Assembly: GCF_051668705.1 (NCBI RefSeq)
Contig: NZ_CP196351.1
Location: 930,001-994,000, forward strand
DNA: 64,000 nt
Reading direction: 5' to 3'
Source of the DNA: Alterisphingorhabdus sp051668705
GTDB lineage: Bacteria > Pseudomonadota > Alphaproteobacteria > Sphingomonadales > Sphingomonadaceae
Shown here piece after piece: positions 52,721 through 61,730 of the stretch; the first letter of the stretch is position 1, and every line of letters begins with the position of its first letter. The notes under the pieces were generated by a model, which saw nothing but the letters and a program-made list of their open reading frames with translations, did no database searches and was not told the origin of the DNA. The position numbers were made by a program, and so were the translations under genes.

Positions 52721-54074
52721 ATGGCTTGATAGTCACTGATAGGAAACCCGGCATTGGGCCATTCCAGCCATCATCAGGGCCATCCGCCTGATCTGAACCT
52801 TGGTTCTGATTGGGCCGTTTCTCACGGACGTGTTTGGCTTCTTTCTTGGGCGCAGAAGCCTTATCCGCCTTATTCGCCGAAGAAGGCTTCTTCCTTGCAT
52901 TAGGCTTTTTGGCAGATCGCTTATCACTATCGTCACTTTTTGACTGAGCAGCGCCAGCGAGCGGATTTTCCAGCTCAGGAATCGACATGCCAGTGAGTTT
53001 TTCGATATTGGCGATATGCTCGGCATCGTCATCGGTGTAAAATGTAAAAGCCTTGCCAGTTGCTCCAGCACGCCCTGTTCGCCCGATACGATGGACATAA
53101 TCATCAGGATGCCATGGTGCGTCAAAATTGAACACGTGGCTGACACCTTTTATATCAAGGCCGCGCGCAGCAACATCTGATGCGACCAGAATATTTATGG
53201 TCTCGTCTTTAAATCTGTCGAGTTCTTTCAGGCGTTCTTCCTGTGCCATATCGCCATGAATCTCGCCGGAATCAAAGCCGTGGCGCTTCAGGCTTTTGTT
53301 CAACTCTCTTACCGTGGTTTTGCGGTTACAGAAGATGATGGCTGTACCCATATCATCAGCGTCCAGCAGGTTGCGTAGCAATTCACGCTTACGGCGGGGG
53401 GCAACGGCAACCTTGGTTTGCGCAATAGAGGTGTTCGCTGTAGCCGGGCGTGCAACCTCAATATTTTTGGGATTGGACAAGAATTTGTCTGACAGTTTTT
53501 TGATCGGCGGCGGCATTGTGGCCGAAAACAACATGGTTTGCCGCGTTGTCGGCAATTTGTCGCAAATCTTTTCAATATCCGGGATGAAACCCATATCAAG
53601 CATACGGTCTGCTTCATCAATGACCAGCAATTCACAGCCATTGAGCAGAATATTGCCACGGTCAAAAAGGTCCATCAAGCGGCCAGGCGTTGCGATGAGC
53701 ACATCGACGCCTTTTTCAAGCGCCTTGACCTGATCTCCCATGGAAACACCGCCGATCAGTAAGGCCATTTCCAGCTTGTGATACTTCCCGTAATTCTCAA
53801 AATTCTCGGCGACCTGAGCGGCCAATTCCCGTGTTGGCTCTAGGATCAGTGAGCGCGGCATTCTTGCTCTTGCCCGGCCATGCGCCAATATATCAATCAT
53901 TGGCAGCACGAATGAGGCGGTTTTGCCAGTGCCAGTTTGCGCAATGCCGATAATATCGCGCATCATAAGAACGGACGGGATAGCCTGCGCCTGAATAGGC
54001 GTAGGCTCTGTATAGCCGGAGTCTGTTACGGCTTTTAACAATTCGTCGGAAAGGCCGAGATCGGCAAAATTCAT
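52719..54074 (-). CDS. DEAD-box RNA helicase (RhlE-like)
   Basis: ATP-dependent RNA helicase. The 451-residue protein has the Q motif (PTPIQAQAIP), motif I AQTGTGKT, Ia PTRELAAQV, DEAD in VIDEADRMLDMGF, SAT, then RGLDIKGVSHVFNFD and HRIGRTGR. The C-terminal 70 residues are rich in Lys, Ser, Pro and Asn (basic, disordered). The pattern is closest to RhlE. Such helicases assist rRNA processing, RNA decay or cold response. Not linked to neighbours. Confidence 0.94.
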   Translation of the reverse strand: MNFADLGLSDELLKAVTDSGYTEPTPIQAQAIPSVLMMRDIIGIAQTGTGKTASFVLPMIDILAHGRARARMPRSLILEPTRELAAQVAENFENYGKYHKLEMALLIGGVSMGDQVKALEKGVDVLIATPGRLMDLFDRGNILLNGCELLVIDEADRMLDMGFIPDIEKICDKLPTTRQTMLFSATMPPPIKKLSDKFLSNPKNIEVARPATANTSIAQTKVAVAPRRKRELLRNLLDADDMGTAIIFCNRKTTVRELNKSLKRHGFDSGEIHGDMAQEERLKELDRFKDETINILVASDVAARGLDIKGVSHVFNFDAPWHPDDYVHRIGRTGRAGATGKAFTFYTDDDAEHIANIEKLTGMSIPELENPLAGAAQSKSDDSDKRSAKKPNARKKPSSANKADKASAPKKEAKHVREKRPNQNQGSDQADGPDDGWNGPMPGFLSVTIKP

Positions 54075-54210
54075 ATGATTATCCGGAAAAACAATGACCC
54101 ACTATGCGCCACAAGCGATTTATCGCATTATTAGTGATGCAGGCTTTGCGTTGGAAAACGGAAAAAGTCAATTGTTCTGATATGTCATGCACTCTGGCAG
54201 TACTGTTTTG

Positions 54211-54759
54211 TCAATCGTCTTGCGGCACCAATTGGCGAATCCGCTCCAACTCACAACGCGCGCCTGAGCGAGCCTGCAGGATATCGCGATCAATGCATAA
54301 TTTACCGTCCGCACTTTGCTCCAGATAAAAGCCAGAGTAAAAATCCCGGGAGCGGCAGACTTTTTCCAGCTGAGCGCTTATAATCCGTCGATCTCGAGTG
54401 TATAGCAGCAATTTATTGCTGCCGGATATTTGCACGCCGGCAATGTCCTTCATAGGAAGGCATTTGCCAATTTTCTTTTCTTTCCAATCTTTGGTGAGCT
54501 GGTTCTGATTGATTGCGCTTAAAGGCAGGCGATTGCTATTGGTGCGTGGAATACGGATTGTAATCCGGCGTTCAATTCTAACCTGTCTTTGAATATTCTG
54601 CCGACGAAAAGCGTTGATCCATTGTTGCCAGGGCTGATGCTCTTGCGCGCTTTCTTCAGAGACAGGCTCAGGCGTGACAGAATCTTCGGGCGCCACAGCC
54701 GGTGCAGCTGGGCCAAAACCCGCGCCTAACCAGAACAAGAATGCAGCAGAATATGACAT
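54211..54759 (-). CDS. Exported protein of unknown function
   Basis: A 182-residue protein with a probable signal peptide (MSYSAAFLFWLGAGFGPAAPA), a Pro/Glu-rich linker, then a basic stretch (NIQRQVRIERRITIRIP) and a C-terminal part with three Cys (KCLPM, KVCRS, KLCID; a fourth in ARCEL). No family is recognised. Start ATG 54759 has a weakly placed AGGAG upstream. Confidence 0.6.
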   Translation of the reverse strand: MSYSAAFLFWLGAGFGPAAPAVAPEDSVTPEPVSEESAQEHQPWQQWINAFRRQNIQRQVRIERRITIRIPRTNSNRLPLSAINQNQLTKDWKEKKIGKCLPMKDIAGVQISGSNKLLLYTRDRRIISAQLEKVCRSRDFYSGFYLEQSADGKLCIDRDILQARSGARCELERIRQLVPQDD

Positions 54760-54993
54760 TTTTGAGAATCAAACTCCTTTACCCGCAACGGCTTTACGCC
54801 AAAGAATTGAACATGAAATGAATTATAGTTCAGCTACGGGAAAATTTACCCTATATCGCGCATTCCATAATGGCTGGAACGATCATATATAAATGGTGGA
54901 CGCTAACCCATCTGCCGTGCGGCCAGCACAAGAGTTTTTAAAATAGCTTTCAACGCCGCGTATAGAGTGGCTTTCTGGGCGAGGAGAAACATC

Positions 54994-56442
54994 ATGGGCA
55001 TATCCTCACAGTATGACGCAGATATGGCGTCTTTATACGCGCTCTCACAAGGCGCACACGCGCCGCATGTAACGATTGATCAAAGTGATATACAGCCTTG
55101 GCTGACAGATTGGCGTGGGCGCTATACTGGTAATGCTATGGCCTCGGTGTCACCGCGCAATGTCAAAGAGGTCCAGCATGCGGTGCATTGGGCGCGCCAT
55201 TACAATGTTGCTTTGGTCCCTCAAGGTGGCAATAGCGGCATGGTAGGTGGTGCAACACCCGATGAAAGCGGTCGTTCGATCATTCTTTCATTGCGCAAGA
55301 TGACGGCTATTCGCGATATAGATATAGACGGGCGCACTGTGGTTGCTGATGCGGGTGTGGTGCTCCAAAACCTGCATGAAGCAGTGGCCGAAAAGGATTT
55401 GCGTTTTCCGCTGACATTGGGCGGAAAAGGCTCCGCAACAATAGGCGGATTGGTCGCCACCAATGCTGGCGGTACGCAGGTGCTGCGCCATGGCAATATG
55501 CGGGCATTGGTTGCAGGTGTTGAGGCTGTATTACCCAATGGTGAAGTTTTTGACGGGCTAAAAGCACTGAAAAAGGATAATCGCGGTTTTGATCTTAATC
55601 AGCTTTTGGTTGGGTCGGAAGGTACTATTGGCATCGTCACCGCGGCGCGTCTGCGTCTGGTTCCACAGCTGATTGATCGCACGGTCATCTGGGCCGGATT
55701 GGACACTATTCAACAGGCCCGCAAATTGTTGCTGCATTGCCAAGAAATGTGCAGTGCAGCGGTGGAAGGTTTTGAGGTTATCCCGCAAACCTGTCTTGAT
55801 GCTGTGCTGAAGCATATACCGGCCACCAAAGCTCCCTTATCATCACGCCATGACTGGTATTGCCTTATTGAACTTGTGCAGGATGACCCGGCACAGCATT
55901 CACCGGCAACATTGGCTGAGGCTATTATGGAGCAGGCATTAAAAAAAGACTTGGTGCAAAATGCTGTGATTTCGGCAAGTGAAGCGCAGACTGAAGCCTT
56001 TTGGAAATTGCGCGATTCCATATCAGAGGCAGAACGTGCTGCTGGGCCTGCTGTTCAGCACGATATTAGCGTTCCTGTTCAAGATATGCCGGATTTTATC
56101 AGCACGGTCATTCCGCAGGTTGAGCAGCAATTTGCAGGCACACGCGCCATTGCCTTTGGTCATTTGGGGGATGGAAATGTGCATTTTCATGTTATTGCTC
56201 CCCAAGGCAGCATATCCGAAAAATGGTATGCTGAAGACAGCAAAGCGATTAGTGATTGGGTTTATCGGCAAGTTATGGCGTGGGGCGGGTCAATTTCTGC
56301 TGAGCATGGAATAGGTCAGATGAAGCGCGATATACTCCATGAATTAGACAGTCCGGCGCGTATATTCGCACTTAAGGGGATCAAACAAGGTCTGGATCCG
56401 GCGAATATAATGAACCCAGGCAAACTTATTAGTAACTTATAG
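54994..56442 (+). CDS. FAD-binding oxidase (GlcD/D-2-hydroxyacid dehydrogenase type)
   Basis: Flavoenzyme of 482 residues. The PCMH FAD-binding part has PQGGNSGMVGGATPD and LGGKGSATIGGLVATNAGG, and the C-terminal domain carries the metal/substrate His region FGHLGDGNVHFHVI and the Glu-His segment ISAEHGIGQMKR. It resembles D-2-hydroxyglutarate and D-lactate dehydrogenases using a quinone or ETF as acceptor. ATG 54994 follows GGCGAGGAGAAACATC. Substrate not determined. Confidence 0.9.
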   Translation: MGISSQYDADMASLYALSQGAHAPHVTIDQSDIQPWLTDWRGRYTGNAMASVSPRNVKEVQHAVHWARHYNVALVPQGGNSGMVGGATPDESGRSIILSLRKMTAIRDIDIDGRTVVADAGVVLQNLHEAVAEKDLRFPLTLGGKGSATIGGLVATNAGGTQVLRHGNMRALVAGVEAVLPNGEVFDGLKALKKDNRGFDLNQLLVGSEGTIGIVTAARLRLVPQLIDRTVIWAGLDTIQQARKLLLHCQEMCSAAVEGFEVIPQTCLDAVLKHIPATKAPLSSRHDWYCLIELVQDDPAQHSPATLAEAIMEQALKKDLVQNAVISASEAQTEAFWKLRDSISEAERAAGPAVQHDISVPVQDMPDFISTVIPQVEQQFAGTRAIAFGHLGDGNVHFHVIAPQGSISEKWYAEDSKAISDWVYRQVMAWGGSISAEHGIGQMKRDILHELDSPARIFALKGIKQGLDPANIMNPGKLISNL

Positions 56443-56507
56443 CGCTTGCACCATTGCACAAGACTGCGTAATGGCTGGCACAATTTGATGCTTTTCGGAG
56501 AATGATA

Positions 56508-57290
56508 ATGGCTAGTGCGCCGCAACCTACAAATTTGCCGCTTTTTTATAATAACCTTGTTCCTTTAAACAGCAAAGAACATGCAACTTGGAAAGCCCGC
56601 CTTATCGACAGAGCGGACTTTTTGAAAAAGCAACATGCTGTTCCATTGACCGCAGAGGAATTCCCCGCTGCACAGCGCCATTATCCAATCATTTTCTCAG
56701 CGGGTGAGCGGCCTGTTCCACTGGCTCTTATGGGTCTGAACGAAGGCGTAAATGTCTATTTGGATGATGAAGGCAAGATGAAGAATCAGGTTTATATCCC
56801 TGCTTACATCCGTCGTTATCCTTTCCTGCTCGCAAAATTGCGCCCCGAATCAGAAGAATTGTCCCTATGCTTTGACCCTGAAGTTGAAGCCATTGGCGAA
56901 TTTGAAGATGGCGAGCCACTGTTCAATGAAGACGGCACGGCAAGCGAGTCAACCAAGCAGATCCTGGCTTTTTGTGAGCATTTTGAACAAGCAGGTGCGC
57001 GCACCGCAGGATTTGTTGACGAAATTCAGAAACTGGACTTGTTGATGGATGGTGAAGTGTCCATTCAGCAAATAGGAAATGATAAGCCATTTGTTTATCG
57101 TGGTTTCAAAATGATAAATGAAGAAAAATTGCGTGAACTGCGTGGTGACGAATTGCGTAAGATGAACCAAAATGGTCTTTTACCATTGATCCATGCGCAC
57201 CTTTTCTCATTGCAAGTGATGCGTGAAGTCTTCAGCCAACAGGTTGCAGATGGCAAGGTACCGCAAGTTACCAACGCACCAACCGCCTAA
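56508..57290 (+). CDS. SapC family protein
   Basis: A 260-residue protein of the SapC family (named for a gene in a surface-layer protein cluster of Campylobacter). Typical segments are YNNLVPLNSKEHATW, YPIIFSAGERPVPLALMG and PLFNEDGTASE, then LNRVIHA-like HAHLFSLQVM near the end. Its role is unknown; in alphaproteobacteria it often accompanies TonB receptors or tryptophan halogenase genes. Here it stands alone. ATG 56508 is chosen, with GGAG seven bases upstream. Confidence 0.85.
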   Translation: MASAPQPTNLPLFYNNLVPLNSKEHATWKARLIDRADFLKKQHAVPLTAEEFPAAQRHYPIIFSAGERPVPLALMGLNEGVNVYLDDEGKMKNQVYIPAYIRRYPFLLAKLRPESEELSLCFDPEVEAIGEFEDGEPLFNEDGTASESTKQILAFCEHFEQAGARTAGFVDEIQKLDLLMDGEVSIQQIGNDKPFVYRGFKMINEEKLRELRGDELRKMNQNGLLPLIHAHLFSLQVMREVFSQQVADGKVPQVTNAPTA

Positions 57291-57311
57291 TAGATTTTTC
57301 AAAGCCAAAAG

Positions 57312-57348
57312 AACGGGTCGCTGCCACTATGGTTGCGGCCCGTTTTTC
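57312..57348 (+). terminator. Intrinsic terminator after sapC-like gene
   Basis: AACGGGTCGC and GCGGCCCGTT pair around a 14-base loop with a run of T at the right end. It ends just before the convergent gene at 57357. Confidence 0.75.
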
Positions 57349-57356
57349 TGTGGCGC

Positions 57357-57839
57357 TTATGCGTTGTGGCGGTCCAGCAGGCTGTCCGCAACATTGCGGA
57401 AAAGGCGCCATGTCGCTGGTATTGATTTGGTGGCCAGCAATGGGCCGATAACATTTTCAAACTGTGTGCGATTATCTGCCATCGCGCAGCGCAGCATCTT
57501 GCACATAATGGCTTCGTCCAATGTGACTGTTCGGCTGCAAGGCGGCGCGACCATGAATGGACCTTCCCATATATTGGCCAGGCTTGTCATTAACCTGTGC
57601 ATGTGCGTCGCTGCTTTTAACGAGCCAAGGCGACAGGTGAGGATTTGCGTTACGTCTAACCCCTTTTGGCCAGAAATCACCCCGAAGCGAAACGCCAGCA
57701 GTGCGGAAACTTCTTCCGGCGTAAACGCTGATAGCCGTGCTTTCCCGCTATAATATTCGATACGGCGCGGATTATCTTTCAGGTCATTATCCAATTTCAT
57801 CCGATCAGATGAGCAGTGCGTTCGATCATGAGGTGACAT
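57357..57839 (-). CDS. Small Cys-containing protein of unknown function, iron-box controlled
   Basis: A 160-residue protein. The open frame reaches 57953 but ATG 57839 has AAGGAAA seven bases upstream. It carries the segment SALLAFRFG..., a Cys-rich-like APPCSRTVTLDEAIMCKMLRC and THCSSD near the start. The layout (ALLAFRFG, HRLMTSLANIW, MVAPPCSR) brings to mind a sphingomonad family (DUF6628), but this is recalled only loosely. A Fur-like box lies directly upstream (57869-57887), so expression probably follows iron supply. Confidence 0.65.
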   Translation of the reverse strand: MSPHDRTHCSSDRMKLDNDLKDNPRRIEYYSGKARLSAFTPEEVSALLAFRFGVISGQKGLDVTQILTCRLGSLKAATHMHRLMTSLANIWEGPFMVAPPCSRTVTLDEAIMCKMLRCAMADNRTQFENVIGPLLATKSIPATWRLFRNVADSLLDRHNA

Positions 57840-57868
57840 AGCGTATTTCCTTCTTTCCATGATTATAC

Positions 57869-57887
57869 AATAATGATAATCATTTGC
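57869..57887. promoter_or_regulatory. Fur-like operator
   Basis: AATAATGATAATCATTTGC matches the 19-base Fur consensus GATAATGATAATCATTATC at about 15 positions. It lies 30 bases upstream of the start codon of the minus-strand gene, a promoter position. Confidence 0.65.
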
Positions 57888-58036
57888 AATAGCAAGAAAG
57901 ATAGATGCATATATAGCGGTGAAATAACCGTGCGAGCCCAAAATGGCGGACAATAAGGCACGGGTTTCTGAAGCAGAGGAAGCGTAAAGCCGTTCTTTTG
58001 CGATGATTTTAGAATGCTATCTCTAACAAGAAGAAA

Positions 58037-58966
58037 CTATTCAGCCGCCTGAACTTTGAGGCACGAAGAGGCGTAATCATGCGCAGCATTGGCCATATCG
58101 CATAGCAATGACTGCATTTGTCCGATGGTGCTGGCGGGTTCGCCACAATTATCAAGATAAAGTGCGCGATCAAATTCAATTTGTACCGCCTGAATATTCC
58201 GACGGCTATCGGCATGGCGACTAAGCACATAACCGCCCGCATAGGGAGTGTTTTGCTCAACAACCAAACCATAAGAACGCGCCGTATGCGCCAATATGTC
58301 CATAAGGGATTGGTCTGCGCTGGCACCATGGCGATTGCCGAATACAATTTGTGCAGAGGGCTGCGCGTTCGTTCTGCCGCGCGGAAGGCTTGGCATGGAG
58401 TGAACATCCAACAGAACAGAGCAACCATGAATATTGCGACGCTGCGTCAGTCTGTCAGACAGTGCGTCGTGATATATTGCATGTGTATTGACGATGCGGG
58501 CCTTTACATCGTCCCAATGCCATTGCGTCCGCCAGATATCACCATATCCGGCCAAGCGGCTTGGAATAAGGCCTAAACCGGCATTGGCCTTCATCGCATA
58601 AGGCAGCTCTTGTTGTTGCGCCAAAATCTGTTTGCGCATGTCTCTAGGTAAAGCTGTAAGATTGCTTAAATCTATATCTGCCGGGTCGCGGTTCAGATCA
58701 ATCCATGCTCTCGGCGCGCGAGCAATAATCGCGCAATAGCCAGCTTCGACAGATTTGCTGACCAGTTGATCAGCATAGCGATCTTCCAGCTTTTGCAGAG
58801 CATTTTGCGGCAACCGCGCATTGTTTAATATATATTGCGGGTAGTCACGCCCGGCGTGCGGGACAGACAAAATGACCGGTGATATAAGCGCATCATCATC
58901 GCCATTCCGGCGAACCCAATATGCCTTATCATCAACGAAATGCGCGGGAGCATTATTGTACGTCAT
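58037..58966 (-). CDS. N-formylglutamate amidohydrolase
   Basis: Hydrolase of N-formylglutamate or similar N-formyl amino acids. The 309-residue protein shows the family's motifs SVPHAGRDYP (N-terminal His), WIDLNRDPADID and DVHSMPSLP. It lies divergent from cpdR and is not near histidine-degradation genes, so its substrate may differ. Start at ATG 58966 is preferred; the frame extends to 59050. Confidence 0.88.
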   Translation of the reverse strand: MTYNNAPAHFVDDKAYWVRRNGDDDALISPVILSVPHAGRDYPQYILNNARLPQNALQKLEDRYADQLVSKSVEAGYCAIIARAPRAWIDLNRDPADIDLSNLTALPRDMRKQILAQQQELPYAMKANAGLGLIPSRLAGYGDIWRTQWHWDDVKARIVNTHAIYHDALSDRLTQRRNIHGCSVLLDVHSMPSLPRGRTNAQPSAQIVFGNRHGASADQSLMDILAHTARSYGLVVEQNTPYAGGYVLSRHADSRRNIQAVQIEFDRALYLDNCGEPASTIGQMQSLLCDMANAAHDYASSCLKVQAAE

Positions 58967-59232
58967 TACGGCTAGCCCGGCTCCACGTCTGGCGAATTGG
59001 AGGTTAATCAATGGCGGGACGCGCTTAAGATGTAAAGAGCAAGCATGCAAAGAACCGGAGACGGAGCTAAGGCTGCACCATCAAAGGCTGGGCAATGACA
59101 AAGCGATTAATCAGCAAAAACCAAGGTTAATTGGTAAACAGGCTGGAGTTTTTTAACGTCTGTCTATTATAGCAGCATTCAGTCAATGAGCTGAACAACG
59201 ATCAGACGTTATAAAATGGGTGTGGTGCAAGA

Positions 59233-59607
59233 ATGAATCGAATATTGCTGGCAGAAGATGAAGAAGCAATGCGCACCTATTTGAAGCGTGCATTGGAAAA
59301 GGCAGGATATTCTGTCACCGATGTTGATCGTGGCACTGTTGCTGCACCATTGCTGGAACAGGATGAATTCGATCTGCTGCTCACAGATATCGTGATGCCA
59401 GAAATGGATGGCATTGAGCTCGCACAGCATTGCGCCAAAGTTGCACCAAAAACCAAAGTCATGTTCATTACAGGTTTTGCTGCGGTCACTCTTAAGGCTG
59501 GGCAAGCGGCGCCCAATGCGCGTATCTTGTCAAAACCCTTTCATCTTAAAGATCTGGTGCTGGAGGTTGATCGCGTTCTGGAGAATGCCGATCCCTGTGG
59601 TCTTTAA
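59233..59607 (+). CDS. cpdR: Single-domain response regulator, CpdR-like
   Basis: A 124-residue receiver with no output domain. The acidic pocket is at LLAEDEEAM (Glu8, Asp9), the phosphorylated Asp52 in LLTDIVMPEMDG, the Thr region in MFITGFA and the conserved Lys in LSKPFHL. The sequence pattern is of CpdR, the alphaproteobacterial adaptor that, when unphosphorylated, brings ClpXP to the cell pole. The upstream region is shared with the amidohydrolase gene, and tRNA-Val follows. Confidence 0.9.
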   Translation: MNRILLAEDEEAMRTYLKRALEKAGYSVTDVDRGTVAAPLLEQDEFDLLLTDIVMPEMDGIELAQHCAKVAPKTKVMFITGFAAVTLKAGQAAPNARILSKPFHLKDLVLEVDRVLENADPCGL

Positions 59608-59705
59608 GAGAATTAACGCCCCATCAAAGGCAAAATACGCTTGCCAATCAGCAACAGCCTAGCTAATGGACGCAGCCTGTCATTAAGTGACAGAAAATGA
59701 TCTGT

Positions 59706-59780
59706 GGGCGTATAGCTCAGTGGTAGAGCACTGTGTTGACATCGCAGGGGTCGGAAGTTCAACTCTTCCTACGCCCACCA
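59706..59780 (+). tRNA. tRNA-Val (anticodon GAC)
   Basis: The 75-base gene has acceptor GGGCGTA/TACGCCC, anticodon loop TTGACAT (GAC), D-loop AGCTCAGTGGTAGAGC and encoded CCA. Confidence 0.97.
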
Positions 59781-59970
59781 TCATTTCCTTCACCTTCACG
59801 ATTTTAAGATAAGCATTGGCGAGCGTTGGCGCGGTTTTTCATGATGGGCCTTCTGCTTTGGCAAATGGTTGGTCATAGCGCCCTTAGCTGACGCTACGGC
59901 AGGCTAGAGCTTGCCTTGCCATAGGCAAAAAGCCGTAGCATTAGCCGTAAATTTCGGCTTAAGTCGGGCT

Positions 59971-60762
59971 ATGCAACTATCTGAACTTCTAAAAAATGCC
60001 GTTATTGCCGGTGGCAAAGCGCAAATAGAAATCCCATCAACATGGATGCAGGGCCGAACCACCTATGGCGGGTTATCCGCGGCATTGGCCCATCATGTTG
60101 CACGGCAGAGCTTTCCCGATATTCCCCCGCTACGCTCTGCGCAAATTGCTTTTGTTGGCCCCATTGCCGGTGAATGTGACATAGTGGTTGAGCAAGTTCG
60201 GCGCGGCAAGAATACGGCCTTTGTGACTGCGCGTGTCACCTATGGCGATGGTGTCGGCATGATCTGCACTTTCATCTTTATGAACCCGCGTGATAGCAGC
60301 ATTGTGCATCACGGTCTGGATGTTGACGCGGCCGATATGCCGCCTATTCCGGCAGATGAAGATGTGCGCCATGGACCGCCGGAATTTTTTACCTATCATC
60401 TGGATTATCCCGATAAGCGAATTGATTTGAATGGCAACACCACAAAGCTGGAGGCGTGGCATAGGCTGCGTGATGATGGCCCATTGGCGCCGGGGCGTGA
60501 TGTGATGACTGAGCTATTGTGCATCGGTGATGGCCTGCCACCATCAGCCATGGGATTGATGACCAAGTCAGGGCCGGTCAGTTCGATGAACTGGCAAGTC
60601 AATATGCTGAGCGATAAGCCGGTTACGCGGGATGGCTGGTGGCTGCTCACCTCCGAAACCCATCATGCGGACAATGGCGCCAGCAGCCAATATATGACTG
60701 TACGCAATGCCGATTTAGAGCCTGTTATGACAGGCATGCAGTCGGTGGCGCTGTTTGTCTAA
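59971..60762 (+). CDS. Acyl-CoA thioesterase (TesB-like double hotdog)
   Basis: A 263-residue double-hotdog thioesterase. The N-terminal hotdog has QGRTTYGGLSAALAHHVA (oxyanion Gly region), with RVTYGDGVGMICTFIFM at its end; the C-terminal hotdog has PSAMGLMTKSGPVSSMNW and NADLEP near the end. ATG 59971 gives a normal protein; the frame is open to 59911. First gene of an operon with two nitronate-monooxygenase-like genes and a Rieske gene. Confidence 0.85.
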   Translation: MQLSELLKNAVIAGGKAQIEIPSTWMQGRTTYGGLSAALAHHVARQSFPDIPPLRSAQIAFVGPIAGECDIVVEQVRRGKNTAFVTARVTYGDGVGMICTFIFMNPRDSSIVHHGLDVDAADMPPIPADEDVRHGPPEFFTYHLDYPDKRIDLNGNTTKLEAWHRLRDDGPLAPGRDVMTELLCIGDGLPPSAMGLMTKSGPVSSMNWQVNMLSDKPVTRDGWWLLTSETHHADNGASSQYMTVRNADLEPVMTGMQSVALFV

Positions 60763-60783
60763 AGCAAAAAGAGAGGGCGCAAA

Positions 60784-61710
60784 ATGAAAACACGCATTAC
60801 CGAAATGCTGGGCGTTGAATATCCTATAGTGCAAGCGCCAATGGGTTGGATAGCGCGCAGCAATCTGGCCAGCGCTATGTCCAATGCCGGTGGTTTGGGC
60901 ATCATCGAGACATCTTCGGGAGAGCTTGACAATATCCGTGATGAAATCCGCAAAATGCGTGAACTGACGGCTAAGCCTTTTGGCGTTAACATTGCGCAGG
61001 CTTTTGTGCGCGACCCCAGCATTGTTGATTTTATTGTCGACCAGGGCATCAAATTCGCCACCACTTCGGCAGGCGATCCCAATCGCTATTGCGGGCCATT
61101 GAAAGAGGCTGGGCTGACAGTTTTTCATGTGGTCCCCAATCTGGCAGGCGCGATCAAGGCTATTAATGCCGGGGTTGATGGTCTGGTGGTTGAAGGCGGC
61201 GAAGGCGGCGGCTTTAAGAATAAAGATGAGGTTGCGCTGATGGTGCTCCTGCCGTTGATCCGTGAAAAGGTTGATGTACCGATTATCGCGGCGGGCGGCA
61301 TCACTTGCGGGCGCACCATGGCCGCGGCTTTTGCTTTGGGGGCAGAGGGCGTGCAGATGGGCACACGCATGGTGAGCGCCGCTGAATCGCCAGTGCATGA
61401 CAATTGGAAGCAGTCCATTATTGATGCGAAAGAGACGGATACAGTTTTCCTGAATCGCCATGGCAATGGCCCGGCGCTGCGTGCGTTGAAAACCGAGCGA
61501 ACAACAAAATTGGAAACCCAACCAAGCGACAATATTTTTGGCGAGATGGCTAATGCGCTCGACCTGTATTTTGGCGGGGATATGGAGGCGGCGATTGCCC
61601 TTTCTGGTCAGGTTGCAGGGCGTATTGACAGTGTCAAACCCGTTAAACAGATTGTCGATGAGATTATGGACGAATTTCACAAGGTCGCAGACGCGATCCA
61701 CAAGCTATAA
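60784..61710 (+). CDS. Nitronate monooxygenase-like flavin oxidoreductase (first paralogue)
   Basis: A 308-residue FMN TIM-barrel enzyme. SNAGGLGIIETSSGE is the phosphate-binding region, AAGGITCGRTMAAAF and GVQMGTRMV are the later flavin motifs. The start follows GAGAGGGCGCAAA. It shares the start pattern MKTRITEMLGVEYPI with the next gene, but the paralogues differ widely in sequence. Substrate unknown; sphingomonads carry many such paralogues. Confidence 0.85.
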   Translation: MKTRITEMLGVEYPIVQAPMGWIARSNLASAMSNAGGLGIIETSSGELDNIRDEIRKMRELTAKPFGVNIAQAFVRDPSIVDFIVDQGIKFATTSAGDPNRYCGPLKEAGLTVFHVVPNLAGAIKAINAGVDGLVVEGGEGGGFKNKDEVALMVLLPLIREKVDVPIIAAGGITCGRTMAAAFALGAEGVQMGTRMVSAAESPVHDNWKQSIIDAKETDTVFLNRHGNGPALRALKTERTTKLETQPSDNIFGEMANALDLYFGGDMEAAIALSGQVAGRIDSVKPVKQIVDEIMDEFHKVADAIHKL

Positions 61711-61730
61711 TAACAAGAGAGGATAAGCGC

